From contig JAHYJC010000025.1 of NCBI GenBank assembly GCA_019429275.1, positions 1-64,000 on the forward strand: a stretch of 64,000 bases of DNA, read 5' to 3'. A program made the position numbers and the translations under genes. The notes beneath the pieces were generated by a model. It was given only the letters and a program-made list of their open reading frames with translations, did not search any database and had not been told where the DNA came from. Shown in pieces: positions 52,869-61,680 of the stretch; position 1 is the stretch's first letter, and each line of letters starts with the position of its first letter. Source of the DNA: Lentimicrobium sp. GTDB taxonomy: Bacteria > Bacteroidota > Bacteroidia > Bacteroidales > Lentimicrobiaceae.

Positions 52869-54527
52869 TTAATTGTTTCGAAGCAACTCTTTTGCGGTTT
52901 CACGGGCAGCTTTGAGTTCAGCATTGCCACTTAACATGAGCGCAAGTTCGGTTATGCGTTCATCTTCATTCAAAAGGTTTATCGAAGAATAAGTTTTATT
53001 GTCCTGAGTATATTTGAAAACCCTGAAATGCTCGCTGCTTCTTCCTGCAATCTGAGGAAGGTGGGTTATTACGATAACCTGCATTTTCTCTGATATTTTT
53101 TTCAGAATATTGCCGACTCTTGAAGCAATATCACCAGAAATTCCACTGTCAATCTCATCGAAAATTATGGTTGGAAGCAGGCTGCTCGTCGAAATCATTG
53201 ACTTCACAGCAAGCATGAGCCGTGAAAGTTCACCTCCTGATGCAACTTTTGAGATTTCGTTCATTGGCACTCCAAGGTTTGCGCTGAAGAGGAATGTTAC
53301 CTGATCATTTCCATTTTTTGCAGGGCTTTCCAATGATGTTTGCAAAATCTTAAAACGGGCATCTTTCATACCTAATTGTGTAATGATTTCCAACACCGAT
53401 GCCTCCATCTGAGGTAAAACCCTGATTCGCTTTTCTGACAGATTTTCAGCCAGATGATTGATTTTTAATGTTTTCTGATTAATTTCAGCATCGAGGGCTT
53501 CAATTGAATCTGATAACGAATTTACTGATTTTATTTTAAGCCCGATATCATTTTTGATATCAATCAATTCTTCAACTGAATTAACACGGTGTTTCTGTTC
53601 CAGTTGATATAGAAAGCTCAGCCTGTTATTTAGCTTCTCCAATCTATCAGGATCATAGGTTGTTTGCTCTGAAAGATGGTCAATCGAAGAAGCGATGTCC
53701 TTCAATTCAACCGTAACTTCCCGTAGCCTCATTGTAAAGCCTGTTATATCAGGATGATACTTAGCTGCGACTCCGAGCTGATTGCCTATTTCATTGATTT
53801 GTTTGAGAATGTTATCCTCGCGGTTAATCAATACTTCGACAGCAGCATATAGTTTTGATTTAATCTCCTCGGCATGATTCAGAATTTCCACTTCTGCCTC
53901 TGCTGATTCCTGTTCTCCTGCGTCCAATCCTGCCTTTTCAAGTTCGTCAAATAAAAAATTCTGATAATCAAGCTCTGCCTGTGCTTGAGACTGTTGCGCC
54001 TTTAGCTTTTCACTTTGCCTTTTTTGTTCATTCAACTCCCTGAAAAGATTATTGAATTCCAGTAAAAGAGCAGCATTTCCTGCAACCGAATCAACCACCG
54101 AAAGTTGAAAAGACGATTCCTGAAGCAAAAGGGTTTGATGCTGTGAATGCACGTCAACCAATCTTGACGTGATTTCTTTTAGCTGATTAAGATTTACAGG
54201 TGTGTCATTGATGAAAGCACGGGATTTACCTTGTGGCGTGACCTCGCGCCTTATGATGCAAAGCTCGTCGTAATCAAGGTCATTCTCCTGAAAATAGGCT
54301 TCTAACGCACATCCTGAAATATTAAAAAATCCTTCGATCGAACATTTTTCTGTGTTGTCATAGAAACTCTGAACATCGACACGTTGCCCGAGAATCAAAG
54401 AAAGTGCACCTAAAATAATGGATTTTCCGGCACCAGTTTCACCTGTAATAACCGAAAAAGGTTTGCTGAATTCAATATCCAGTTCCCTGATCAATGCAAA
54501 ATTTCTGATAGAAAGGCGAACGAGCAT
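52869..54527 (-). CDS. recN: DNA repair protein RecN
   Basis: RecN is an SMC-like ATPase that acts at double-strand breaks. The 552-residue protein has the head ATP loop GETGAGKSIILGAL (about 30-43), long coiled-coil arms (about 150-360) broken by a short hinge, and the C-terminal half of the head with SGGELSRLMLAVKSMI and the Walker B IIFDEIDSGISG. The start lies close to LVRLSIRNFALI, the normal RecN N terminus. It follows the DUF4835 gene on the same strand. Confidence 0.95.
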   Translation of the reverse strand: MLVRLSIRNFALIRELDIEFSKPFSVITGETGAGKSIILGALSLILGQRVDVQSFYDNTEKCSIEGFFNISGCALEAYFQENDLDYDELCIIRREVTPQGKSRAFINDTPVNLNQLKEITSRLVDVHSQHQTLLLQESSFQLSVVDSVAGNAALLLEFNNLFRELNEQKRQSEKLKAQQSQAQAELDYQNFLFDELEKAGLDAGEQESAEAEVEILNHAEEIKSKLYAAVEVLINREDNILKQINEIGNQLGVAAKYHPDITGFTMRLREVTVELKDIASSIDHLSEQTTYDPDRLEKLNNRLSFLYQLEQKHRVNSVEELIDIKNDIGLKIKSVNSLSDSIEALDAEINQKTLKINHLAENLSEKRIRVLPQMEASVLEIITQLGMKDARFKILQTSLESPAKNGNDQVTFLFSANLGVPMNEISKVASGGELSRLMLAVKSMISTSSLLPTIIFDEIDSGISGDIASRVGNILKKISEKMQVIVITHLPQIAGRSSEHFRVFKYTQDNKTYSSINLLNEDERITELALMLSGNAELKAARETAKELLRNN

Positions 54528-54583
54528 AAGCCGGTTTGGGTTTATCGGTTCAAATTTACAAAAAATCGTGGCAATTGCTCTTC

Positions 54584-55483
54584 TTATTTTGAGGCTTCCA
54601 GTATTTTCTGGTATCTGTTGGAGTTGGCGGGATCAATCTCTTTTAGCGTATTAACCGCTTTGGTCTTATCCATGGGTGAAGCCTGAGAGTAAATGTTTAT
54701 AAGTTCATCACGTTTGGCTTCCAGAAACAATTGCAGAATAAATAATCCGGGTTTTTCCCTGTTTGCTTTTTTGAGCAGTTCAAGGCTTTCGTTGATTCCA
54801 GCCCGGCCTGCTTCCACATCATCAGCCATAAGATCAAGACCATGCCTGTGATAGCGATACATGGCTTCTCTTACTGAAGAGTAAGTCGGATTGGTTAGGT
54901 TTTCAATGAGCCAGAAACGATTTTTCTGACTTTCAAATGCTTTCCAGCCTTTTTCTCTGGCATTCTGTGCCATGTTCACAATATTCTGCGCTTTGGCATA
55001 ATAGGGAGCTCCTCCCATCCTTGAGAAAGAATCACCGTCAAGACCAAGATACAGGTAAAGGTAGTACGCAATGGTTGAAGTCAGGTTCAATTCAAAAACA
55101 TTGTCTGAATATTCAAGAGGTTGAAACTCAACGTATTTAAAATCAAAGTCTCTGTCCAGGTAATTGAATAAAGGAGAATTATATGATGCTTTGTAAACCG
55201 GCCTGCGAAGTGCAAGATTTATTTTTCCTTTAAAATCTTCTCCTGATCGCTGATCAACAGTAATAAGTATTGTTCCCTCGATGCGTTCTTCGGGTTTATA
55301 AATATAGTTTGTCCATTTGGTATTGTTGACAAAATCATACAACTCCTGCTGCAGAGTTTCGAAAATCTTTTTCTCAGAACCTTCAACCATTGGAGAAGTT
55401 ACCTGCATTGAAATATTAAATTCCTGAGCAGAACTTCCGATAAAAGTGAATATTGAAAACAGGGTAACGAGTAGGTTCTTCAT
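54584..55483 (-). CDS. DUF4835 secreted protein
   Basis: From the ATG at 55483 the protein has 299 residues with a signal peptide (MKNLLVTLFSIFTFIGSSAQ). The mature part matches DUF4835: FVNNTKWTNYIYKPEERIEG, INLALRRPVYKASYNSPLFN, DRDFDFKYVEFQPLEY and GLDGDSFSRMGGAPYY. The frame is open to 55654, but that stretch overlaps the coaBC gene and carries no signal. The family is Bacteroidota-specific, exported and of unknown function; its constant place between coaBC and recN hints at a role with the envelope genes. Confidence 0.9.
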   Translation of the reverse strand: MKNLLVTLFSIFTFIGSSAQEFNISMQVTSPMVEGSEKKIFETLQQELYDFVNNTKWTNYIYKPEERIEGTILITVDQRSGEDFKGKINLALRRPVYKASYNSPLFNYLDRDFDFKYVEFQPLEYSDNVFELNLTSTIAYYLYLYLGLDGDSFSRMGGAPYYAKAQNIVNMAQNAREKGWKAFESQKNRFWLIENLTNPTYSSVREAMYRYHRHGLDLMADDVEAGRAGINESLELLKKANREKPGLFILQLFLEAKRDELINIYSQASPMDKTKAVNTLKEIDPANSNRYQKILEASK

Positions 55484-55508
55484 TTCTATCAATTTGGAGA
55501 GACCAGAT

Positions 55509-56714
55509 TTATAACGTTGTATCCTTTGATAAAATTGCATCAATGATTTGAACGGCAACTTTTGCTTTGGATTGCAGTGGAAGATCGATATTCTTACCAT
55601 TTTTAGAAAGCAGTGTAACTTTATTGGTGTCTCCACCAAATCCGGCACCCTCATCTTTCAGGGAATTCAGCACTATCAGATCAAGATTTTTATTTGTAAG
55701 TTTCTGCACTGCATTGTAGTTTTCGTTGTTGGTTTCCAGTGCAAATCCGACAAGAAACCGACCGGATTTTTTCATTTTGCCCAATTCGCTGAGTATATCT
55801 TTTGTTTTTGTTAATTCGAGAGTAAGAGAATTTTCTGATTTTTTAATTTTTACTGGCGAAGGAACCTCAACCGAATAATCTGCAACAGCTGCAGCCATTA
55901 TGGTAATGTCACATTCTGGGAAAACCTGTATGCATTCTTTGGCCATTTCAGCAGCTGAGTTTACCCTAATTAATTTGATACCGGGGTGGCTGATGGTGAG
56001 ACTAACTGGACCTGAAACAAGCACAACTTCAGCCCCTCTTGAAGCTGCTTCGGTTGCAATGGCGTACCCCATTTTTCCAGATGAATGGTTTCCTATGTAC
56101 CTGACAGGATCAATGGCTTCATAAGTGGGGCCTGCAGTAATCAGAATTTTTTTACCAGATAAGTCATTGATTTTCAAAAAAAAATCCTTTATTACCTGAA
56201 ATATAACATCAGGTTCTTCCATTCTTCCTTCGCCACAAAGTCCGCTCGCTAATTCACCAACCTGTGGCTCAATCAAACGATTGCCAAAAGATATTAAAGT
56301 ATCAATATTTCTTTTTGTCGTTGGGTGATTAAACATATCCAGATCCATGGCCGGTGCAAAAAATACCGGACATTTAGCTGCAAGGTAAGTGGTTGTGAGC
56401 AGATTATCTGCTATTCCGGCAGCCATTTTCGCCAAGGTATTTGCCGAAACGGGAGCCATAATGAACAGATCGGCCCAGCGGCCCCAATCGACATGGCTGT
56501 TCCAACTTCCGTCGACTTTGTTGTAAGGCTCAATCAGAACGGGTTGCTGAGAAAGTGTTGAAAGGGTTAATGGAGTTACAAAATCGCAGGACACAGGTGT
56601 CATTACAATTTTAACCTCAGCCCCTTCTTTTTTTAATAAGCGGACCAGCATAGGAATTTTGTATGCAGCAATGCTTCCCGAAATACCAATGAGTATTTTT
56701 TTCCCTTTCAACAT
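55509..56714 (-). CDS. coaBC: Bifunctional phosphopantothenoylcysteine synthetase/decarboxylase
   Basis: CoaBC makes 4'-phosphopantetheine from phosphopantothenate and cysteine in CoA synthesis. The 401-residue protein has the FMN-decarboxylase domain (about 1-180): LIGISGSIAAYKIP, the catalytic His in SHVDWGRWADLF, PAMDLDMFNHP and the active cysteine in SGLCGEGRM. The CTP-using synthetase domain follows (about 190-400) with ITAGPTYEAIDPVRYIGNHS, SSGKMGYAIA and AAAVADY. Length and domain order are normal. It lies between the omega-like subunit gene and DUF4835. Confidence 0.96.
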   Translation of the reverse strand: MLKGKKILIGISGSIAAYKIPMLVRLLKKEGAEVKIVMTPVSCDFVTPLTLSTLSQQPVLIEPYNKVDGSWNSHVDWGRWADLFIMAPVSANTLAKMAAGIADNLLTTTYLAAKCPVFFAPAMDLDMFNHPTTKRNIDTLISFGNRLIEPQVGELASGLCGEGRMEEPDVIFQVIKDFFLKINDLSGKKILITAGPTYEAIDPVRYIGNHSSGKMGYAIATEAASRGAEVVLVSGPVSLTISHPGIKLIRVNSAAEMAKECIQVFPECDITIMAAAVADYSVEVPSPVKIKKSENSLTLELTKTKDILSELGKMKKSGRFLVGFALETNNENYNAVQKLTNKNLDLIVLNSLKDEGAGFGGDTNKVTLLSKNGKNIDLPLQSKAKVAVQIIDAILSKDTTL

Positions 56715-56734
56715 ACGAAAAGATTGAAATTCAA

Positions 56735-57070
56735 TTAGAAATCCTCACTATTTTCTTTGGCGGGATTCCTAAAAAATACCTGGTCATTCAGAAATTCATG
56801 AACAGCAATCAGAGTAGGCTTTGGCAAATGCTCATAAAACTTGGCAATTTCGATCTGCTCACGATTTTCAAAAACTTCTTCCAGGTTATCACTTGGCAGC
56901 GCAAATTCTGAGATTTTTGACTGCAATTCTTCTTTCAAATCCAGAGAAATCTGGTTTGCACGTTTTGAAAGAATGGCTACAGTTTCATAGATATTAGAAG
57001 TAGGCTCCATCAATTGGTTGATGTTGCGTGTTACAGCAACTGTTTCTGTTTTTACTCTTTTAAAATCCAT
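56735..57070 (-). CDS. rpoZ: RNA polymerase omega-like (Rpb6) subunit
   Basis: The 111-residue protein resembles the Bacteroidota omega subunit, which belongs to the Rpb6 group: STSNIYETVAILSKRANQI-like sequence (here PTSNIYETVAILSKRANQ, about 27-44), then a long helix and the C-terminal KPTLIAVHEFLNDQVFFRNP. It has no signal. The classic omega start is not obvious, which is why it is often labelled hypothetical. The place between bamD and coaBC is the conserved position in this phylum, and in many bacteria rpoZ also adjoins coaBC. Confidence 0.85.
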   Translation of the reverse strand: MDFKRVKTETVAVTRNINQLMEPTSNIYETVAILSKRANQISLDLKEELQSKISEFALPSDNLEEVFENREQIEIAKFYEHLPKPTLIAVHEFLNDQVFFRNPAKENSEDF

Positions 57071-57077
57071 ATTGTGT

Positions 57078-57887
57078 TTATTGTAATGCTGAGAAGTTAC
57101 TTAGTTGTTTCTGCGCATTTTTCTGAATGGTGCGCAATTCTTTCAGGTTTTTAGAACCCGGAAAATAGGTGGCAAAATTGTCGATAGCATCGTAAGTATG
57201 CTGATACCTTTCAGCTTTTTTTGATTCTATACTTCGCTCAGCATAAGAATAATATGCCTTTGAAATATGAAACATTGCGGATTCACGATATTGTGTATCG
57301 GGAAAATCCTTGATCAGGTTTTCAAAATTCAGAATGGCTGCCTTATAATCATTCATCCTGAAGTAAAGCATGGCGATATTATAGGCTTTTGTTTCAAGTT
57401 TCAATCTTAATTCATCAATCAGCGCGTTGGCCCGTGCTACTCTTTCGCTTCCGGGAAACTGATTTATGAATAACTGTAAATCCTTGATAGATTCGAGCGT
57501 GACAGTCTGATCGAGACTGGATGGCGGTGAATCAAGATAATTGCAATAGGCACTCATAAAAGCTGCTTCTTCAGCATTTTTGCTATTGGGGTAGCTTCTG
57601 GCAAATTGTTTGAAATAGTAGCTTGCCAGAATGTAATCGCGCTGTTCATAATGTGCATAAGCATAGTAAAATGCAATACGCTCTGCCCTGTCCGATCCTC
57701 TATAAAATGGCTGAAGTTGATCAAACAATTGAATTGCCCGGTAATAGTCTTTGTCTTCGTAATAGGTAAAAGCCATCTCATATTTCTGCTCATTGTCTGT
57801 ACTCTTGAGCAACTTCTGATACTTGCTGCAAGATGTAAGTACTACAAACAGGCCTAAAAACAAGGGAAGGAAGCTTTTTCTAATCAT
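57078..57887 (-). CDS. bamD: Outer membrane assembly lipoprotein BamD
   Basis: BamD works with BamA to insert beta-barrel proteins in the outer membrane. The 269-residue lipoprotein has a signal ending LFVVLTSC (C20) and five TPR-like units, among them YYEDKDYYRAIQLFDQL, ASYYFKQFARSYPNSKNAEE and AILNFENLIKDFPDTQYRES, as in BamD/YfiO. It is the first gene of the bamD-rpoZ-coaBC-DUF4835-recN-fabI run. Its promoter -7 box lies so close to the ATG that the mRNA may be nearly leaderless. Confidence 0.93.
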   Translation of the reverse strand: MIRKSFLPLFLGLFVVLTSCSKYQKLLKSTDNEQKYEMAFTYYEDKDYYRAIQLFDQLQPFYRGSDRAERIAFYYAYAHYEQRDYILASYYFKQFARSYPNSKNAEEAAFMSAYCNYLDSPPSSLDQTVTLESIKDLQLFINQFPGSERVARANALIDELRLKLETKAYNIAMLYFRMNDYKAAILNFENLIKDFPDTQYRESAMFHISKAYYSYAERSIESKKAERYQHTYDAIDNFATYFPGSKNLKELRTIQKNAQKQLSNFSALQ

Positions 57888-57891
57888 CGCG

Positions 57892-57899
57892 CAAAAGTA
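57892..57899 (-). promoter_or_regulatory. -7 box very close to the bamD start codon
   Basis: TACTTTTG on the minus strand fits TAnnTTTG and ends 4 bp before the ATG at 57887. A transcript starting about 6 nt after the box would begin at or beside the ATG. If so, bamD is either leaderless or uses a different promoter. Confidence 0.4.
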
Positions 57900-58032
57900 G
57901 TAATTAAAAGAATATGATAAACGCCTTTCAGTTACAAATATTTCGGTCGAAAAAATATCTTAACAAATTTTATGAGTGAAAGGATTTTTGCTCTTACAAT
58001 TTAAACATGAAAAAGATTCAAAACACTATTTA

Positions 58033-59340
58033 TCAAGGTTTTAGATAATGTGAATAAACAGATAAACAACGCTTCCGGGCATAGCTGTGTTCAATGATTG
58101 GCTCCGGGTACTGAGCTGTTCCATATTCGGGGATCCAGCGCTTTACATAAATAAGATTAGCATCAAATTTTTTCAGTTGCTCTGTGGGATTAAAAATCCG
58201 GAAATAAGGAGCAGCATCGCAACCTGTACCTGCTGCCCACTGCCAGTTTCCATTATTTGACGAAAGCTCATAATCCAAAAGTTTTTCGGCAAACCATGCT
58301 TCTCCCCACTTCCAGTCAATCAGCAAATGTTTGGTGAGAAATCCTGCCACAACCATTCTTACCCGGTTATGCATAAAGCCTGTTGCTTCAAGCTCTCTCA
58401 TACCTGCGTCAACCATTGGATAGCCTGTTTTACCCCGGCACCATTTTTCAAAATCATCGGGGTTGTTGTTCCATACAATCCGGTTATATTCAGGCCTGAA
58501 AGCTGACTTTTCAACATAGGGAAAATGCCACAGAATCTGCATGAAAAATTCTCTCCAGATCAGCTCATTAAGCCATGCTGCGCTGTATTTTTTTCCGGCT
58601 TTTATACAATCCCTAACGCTGATTGTGCCAAATCTGAGATGTGTACCAAGTTTTGTGGTCTTTTCGAAGGCCGGAAAATTTCTGTTTTCAGCATAATCCT
58701 GTAGAATTCCTGCGTCAATTAAAGGTCCAGACTCAGATATTTTAAGCGGAGAATCGGTAAAACCGAGGTCTGAAAGTTTTGGCAAGTCATCAAATTTACC
58801 ACTCAGATACTGACCGGTATGAAGCTCTGAGGGAAAGTCAGGAATGCCTTCAACCTCCATTTTTTGCAACCATAATCTGCTGAACGGCGTAAATACAACA
58901 TAAGGAGTCGAGTCGCTTTTAACTACTTCATTTTTTTCGAATAGTACCTGGTCTTTAAATGTATGAAAGGATATTCCCCTTGATTTGAGCATTTCCTCAA
59001 CCTGTTTGTCTCTAGCCAATGCATAGGGTTCATAATCGTGGTTAGCATAAACTGAATGAATCTGGTAATTATCAGTGAGTGATTGAATTACCGAAACCGG
59101 ATCGCCATGCAAAACTTTAATACCGCATGATTGGGGTTTTAATTTTTCATGAACCGCAACGAGGTGATGATGAATGAAGGGTATTCTTTTGTCATCGGCA
59201 GGCAATTTTTTCAGAATGTTAGTATCGAAGATAAAGACCGGCAATACCTTATACCCTGAGAGTAAGGCTTTATAGAGTCCATGATTGTCGTTCAGGCGTA
59301 AATCCCTTCGAAACCAAAAAATAACTTTGGGTTCAGGCAT
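58033..59340 (-). CDS. phrB: Deoxyribodipyrimidine photolyase
   Basis: The flavoenzyme repairs UV-made pyrimidine dimers with light. The 435-residue protein has the N-terminal chromophore domain (WFRRDLRLNDNHGLYKAL) and the C-terminal FAD domain with LGTHLRFGTISVRDC, LIWREFFMQILWHFPYV, GYPMVDAGMRELEATGFMHN, RMVVAGFLTKHLLIDWKWGE and NNGNWQWAAGTG. The WQWAAGTG and NNGNWQW blocks are those of class I CPD photolyases. It is monocistronic and divergent from the serine palmitoyltransferase gene. Confidence 0.95.
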   Translation of the reverse strand: MPEPKVIFWFRRDLRLNDNHGLYKALLSGYKVLPVFIFDTNILKKLPADDKRIPFIHHHLVAVHEKLKPQSCGIKVLHGDPVSVIQSLTDNYQIHSVYANHDYEPYALARDKQVEEMLKSRGISFHTFKDQVLFEKNEVVKSDSTPYVVFTPFSRLWLQKMEVEGIPDFPSELHTGQYLSGKFDDLPKLSDLGFTDSPLKISESGPLIDAGILQDYAENRNFPAFEKTTKLGTHLRFGTISVRDCIKAGKKYSAAWLNELIWREFFMQILWHFPYVEKSAFRPEYNRIVWNNNPDDFEKWCRGKTGYPMVDAGMRELEATGFMHNRVRMVVAGFLTKHLLIDWKWGEAWFAEKLLDYELSSNNGNWQWAAGTGCDAAPYFRIFNPTEQLKKFDANLIYVKRWIPEYGTAQYPEPIIEHSYARKRCLSVYSHYLKP

Positions 59341-59451
59341 TGTATAAGAATTAATTGTGTTCCTTAAACATCAATCAGTTTTTAAAGTTCAATCGGATTG
59401 ATCGTTAATAAAAACAGATCCCGAAGGTAAGCATTCAGCGATAAATTTCCA

Positions 59452-59459
59452 TAGCTTTG
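59452..59459 (+). promoter_or_regulatory. -7 box of the serine palmitoyltransferase gene
   Basis: TAGCTTTG fits TAnnTTTG and gives a leader of about 35 nt before the GTG start. No clear -33 element. Confidence 0.45.
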
Positions 59460-59499
59460 CTGCGAATTTTAAGAATCAGTAACTTTAAAAAATTGAATT

Positions 59500-60756
59500 G
59501 TGGATATATTTGAAAGAAGAGTACAAAATTTAGGGCCTCTGGGTATGTATGCCAAACAGGCCGATGGTTACTTTATGTTTCCAAAACTTGAAGGTGAAAT
59601 AGGCAACAGAATGAAATTCAGGGGAAAAGATATGTTGGTCTGGAGCCTGAACAACTATCTGGGCCTGGCCAATCATCCTGAAGTGCGTGAGGCTGATGCC
59701 AAAGCTGCCAAAGAATGGGGACTTGCCTATCCGATGGGAGCCCGGATGATGTCGGGTCAAACGATTTACCACGAACAGCTTGAGCGCGAACTTGCAGCTT
59801 TTGTGGGCAAAGAGGACGCTTTCCTGTTGAATTACGGCTATCAGGGCATGGTATCCATTGTTGATGCCCTGGTCGATCGCCACGATGCGATTGTTTACGA
59901 TAGTGAAGCCCATGCCTGCATTATTGACGGAGCGCGCTTGCATATGGGTAAAAGATTTGTTTTCCCTCATAACAATATGGAAAACCTTCGCATTCAGCTA
60001 CAGCGTGCCAAAAAGCTTACCGATGAAACAGGTGGCGGAATTCTGGTAATTACCGAAGGCGTATACGGAATGACAGGCGATCAGGGCAACCTAAAAGATA
60101 TTGTTGCGCTGAAAAAGGAATTTGACTTCAGATTATTGGTTGATGACGCTCATGGTTTTGGAACCATGGGTGCAACAGGAGCCGGAACTCACCAGGAACA
60201 GGGAGTTATGGATGGCGTGGATATTTATTTCGGAACGTTTGCAAAAGCTATGGCAGGTATTGGTGCATTTGTGGCCACCAAAACCGATATTGTGGATTAC
60301 CTCCGTCATAACATGCGTTCACAGACCTACGCCAAATCGCTGCCTATGCCGATGGTGATTGGTTCCCTTAAACGGCTTGATCTTATCCGTAAAAACCCAG
60401 AACTTAAAAATAATCTCTGGAAAATTGTAAATGCACTTCAGAGTGGTTTGCGAGAAGCCGGGTTTAATCTGGGAAAAGCCTCTTCGCCGGTAACGCCGGT
60501 TATACTTGAAGGAGGAATTCCTGAAGCCACGCAAATTACAGTTGATCTTAGGGAGAATTACAGCATTTTCTGTTCAATTGTAACCTATCCAGTTGTTCCA
60601 AAGGGAGTTATTCTTCTCCGGTTGATACCCACTGCAGTGCATACACTCGAAGATGTAAAATATACCATTATGGCATTTGGTGAAATCAGGCAAAAACTCA
60701 ATGATGGCGCTTATGCCAATGTTATGTACGATGTTTCAATGCTGGCAGAAAAATAA
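59500..60756 (+). CDS. spt: Serine palmitoyltransferase (alpha-oxoamine synthase family)
   Basis: This PLP enzyme joins serine and an acyl-CoA/ACP to make 3-ketosphinganine, the first step of sphingolipid synthesis. The 418-residue protein is of the alpha-oxoamine synthase fold: DAHGFGTMG with H218, the Schiff-base K249 in GTFAKAMAGIG, and GYQGMVSIVDALVDRHDAIV. YFMFPKLEG, MLVWSLNNYLGLANHPEVR and NMRSQTYAKSLPMPMVIG match Bacteroides-type SPT as I recall it, better than BioF or Kbl. It starts with GTG; an in-frame stop lies two codons before. No biotin genes adjoin, which argues against BioF. Confidence 0.85.
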   Translation: MDIFERRVQNLGPLGMYAKQADGYFMFPKLEGEIGNRMKFRGKDMLVWSLNNYLGLANHPEVREADAKAAKEWGLAYPMGARMMSGQTIYHEQLERELAAFVGKEDAFLLNYGYQGMVSIVDALVDRHDAIVYDSEAHACIIDGARLHMGKRFVFPHNNMENLRIQLQRAKKLTDETGGGILVITEGVYGMTGDQGNLKDIVALKKEFDFRLLVDDAHGFGTMGATGAGTHQEQGVMDGVDIYFGTFAKAMAGIGAFVATKTDIVDYLRHNMRSQTYAKSLPMPMVIGSLKRLDLIRKNPELKNNLWKIVNALQSGLREAGFNLGKASSPVTPVILEGGIPEATQITVDLRENYSIFCSIVTYPVVPKGVILLRLIPTAVHTLEDVKYTIMAFGEIRQKLNDGAYANVMYDVSMLAEK

Positions 60757-60775
60757 TTAGCTCAAACTTAATTTA

Positions 60776-60808
60776 AAAAGGCTGAACCTCTGATCAGGTT
60801 CAGCCTTT
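60776..60808. terminator. Bidirectional terminator
   Basis: AAAAGGCTGAACCT and AGGTTCAGCCTTTT form a 14-bp stem. It separates spt from the convergent class IV aminotransferase gene. Confidence 0.9.
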
Positions 60809-60832
60809 TGTGTATCAGCTCTGTTAATTGAT

Positions 60833-61663
60833 TTAAACCCTCCTGCTGATATAATTGTTCACCATTTCTTCAAATAGACGTTGTAATTTGTGTATCATAG
60901 GATGCGAAACAGGCACCTGTATTTCATTTATCCTTTTTACAGGCAACACCCGCCTTGATGTGCCTGAAATAAAAACTGCATCATAATTGCCCAGCTCCGA
61001 AGAATGAACTTTTTCTTCACTGAAGGGCATAGCGTTAATCTTACATAGATTCAGTATCTGTTTGCGTGTAATGCCTTCCAGAACGGTTTCGGCCGGAGGC
61101 GTAATCAATATATTATTTCGAATGAAAAACAGGTTTGATCGGCTGCCTTCAGTTACGAACCCCTCCTGATCAGCAAGCAGGACTTCATAAAGCTGATGCT
61201 GAATTTTAACCTCATCCGCCGACTTTCTCATACTGGTGTTCATTACTTTAGCATTGGGATTTTCACGTTCGGCGAAGAAAAGCTCAACATCTACCCCTTC
61301 ACTGAACTGCTTTTGAGTGGGGTATAGATGAGGAGTAAAATATATAAACAGGTGTGAATCATTTTCAGAAAGATTGTAGAATACAATCTTCATATTTCCA
61401 TCTTCAGGATCATTCTTTGAAATGACATCATGAATATAGCCCAACATATGATGAAAATCAAATCCCGTATCAACACCCGAAAGTGCCGCTGTATGAAAAA
61501 ATCTGTCCAGGTGATCTTCAATAAACAAAGCCACTCCTTTCGAAACCCTGAATACTTCGTAAATATACTTTGCAGGAGGATTGAAAAACCTGATAAATTC
61601 CTCAACCGGAAGAACAGTATTATTCAGAAAAAAGAAATCGCGGCTGCATTCTTTCATTGCCAC
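60833..61663 (-). CDS. Class IV aminotransferase (branched-chain aminotransferase / ADC lyase family)
   Basis: The 276-residue fold-type IV PLP enzyme has the signature VTEGSRSNLFFIRNNILITPP followed by VLEGITRKQILNLC. The PLP lysine is most likely the one in NAKVMNTSMRK. Members make branched-chain amino acids, D-amino acids, or 4-aminobenzoate; the length and pattern here do not decide. No pabAB or ilv genes adjoin it. It follows the HerA-like gene on the same strand by 17 bp. Confidence 0.87.
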   Translation of the reverse strand: MAMKECSRDFFFLNNTVLPVEEFIRFFNPPAKYIYEVFRVSKGVALFIEDHLDRFFHTAALSGVDTGFDFHHMLGYIHDVISKNDPEDGNMKIVFYNLSENDSHLFIYFTPHLYPTQKQFSEGVDVELFFAERENPNAKVMNTSMRKSADEVKIQHQLYEVLLADQEGFVTEGSRSNLFFIRNNILITPPAETVLEGITRKQILNLCKINAMPFSEEKVHSSELGNYDAVFISGTSRRVLPVKRINEIQVPVSHPMIHKLQRLFEEMVNNYISRRV

Positions 61664-61680
61664 AGTTTTGTAATGAAATT

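Noticed and set aside
55484-55654. N-terminal extension of the DUF4835 protein
   Set aside because: It would overlap coaBC by about 145 bp and hide a clear signal peptide that starts at 55483.
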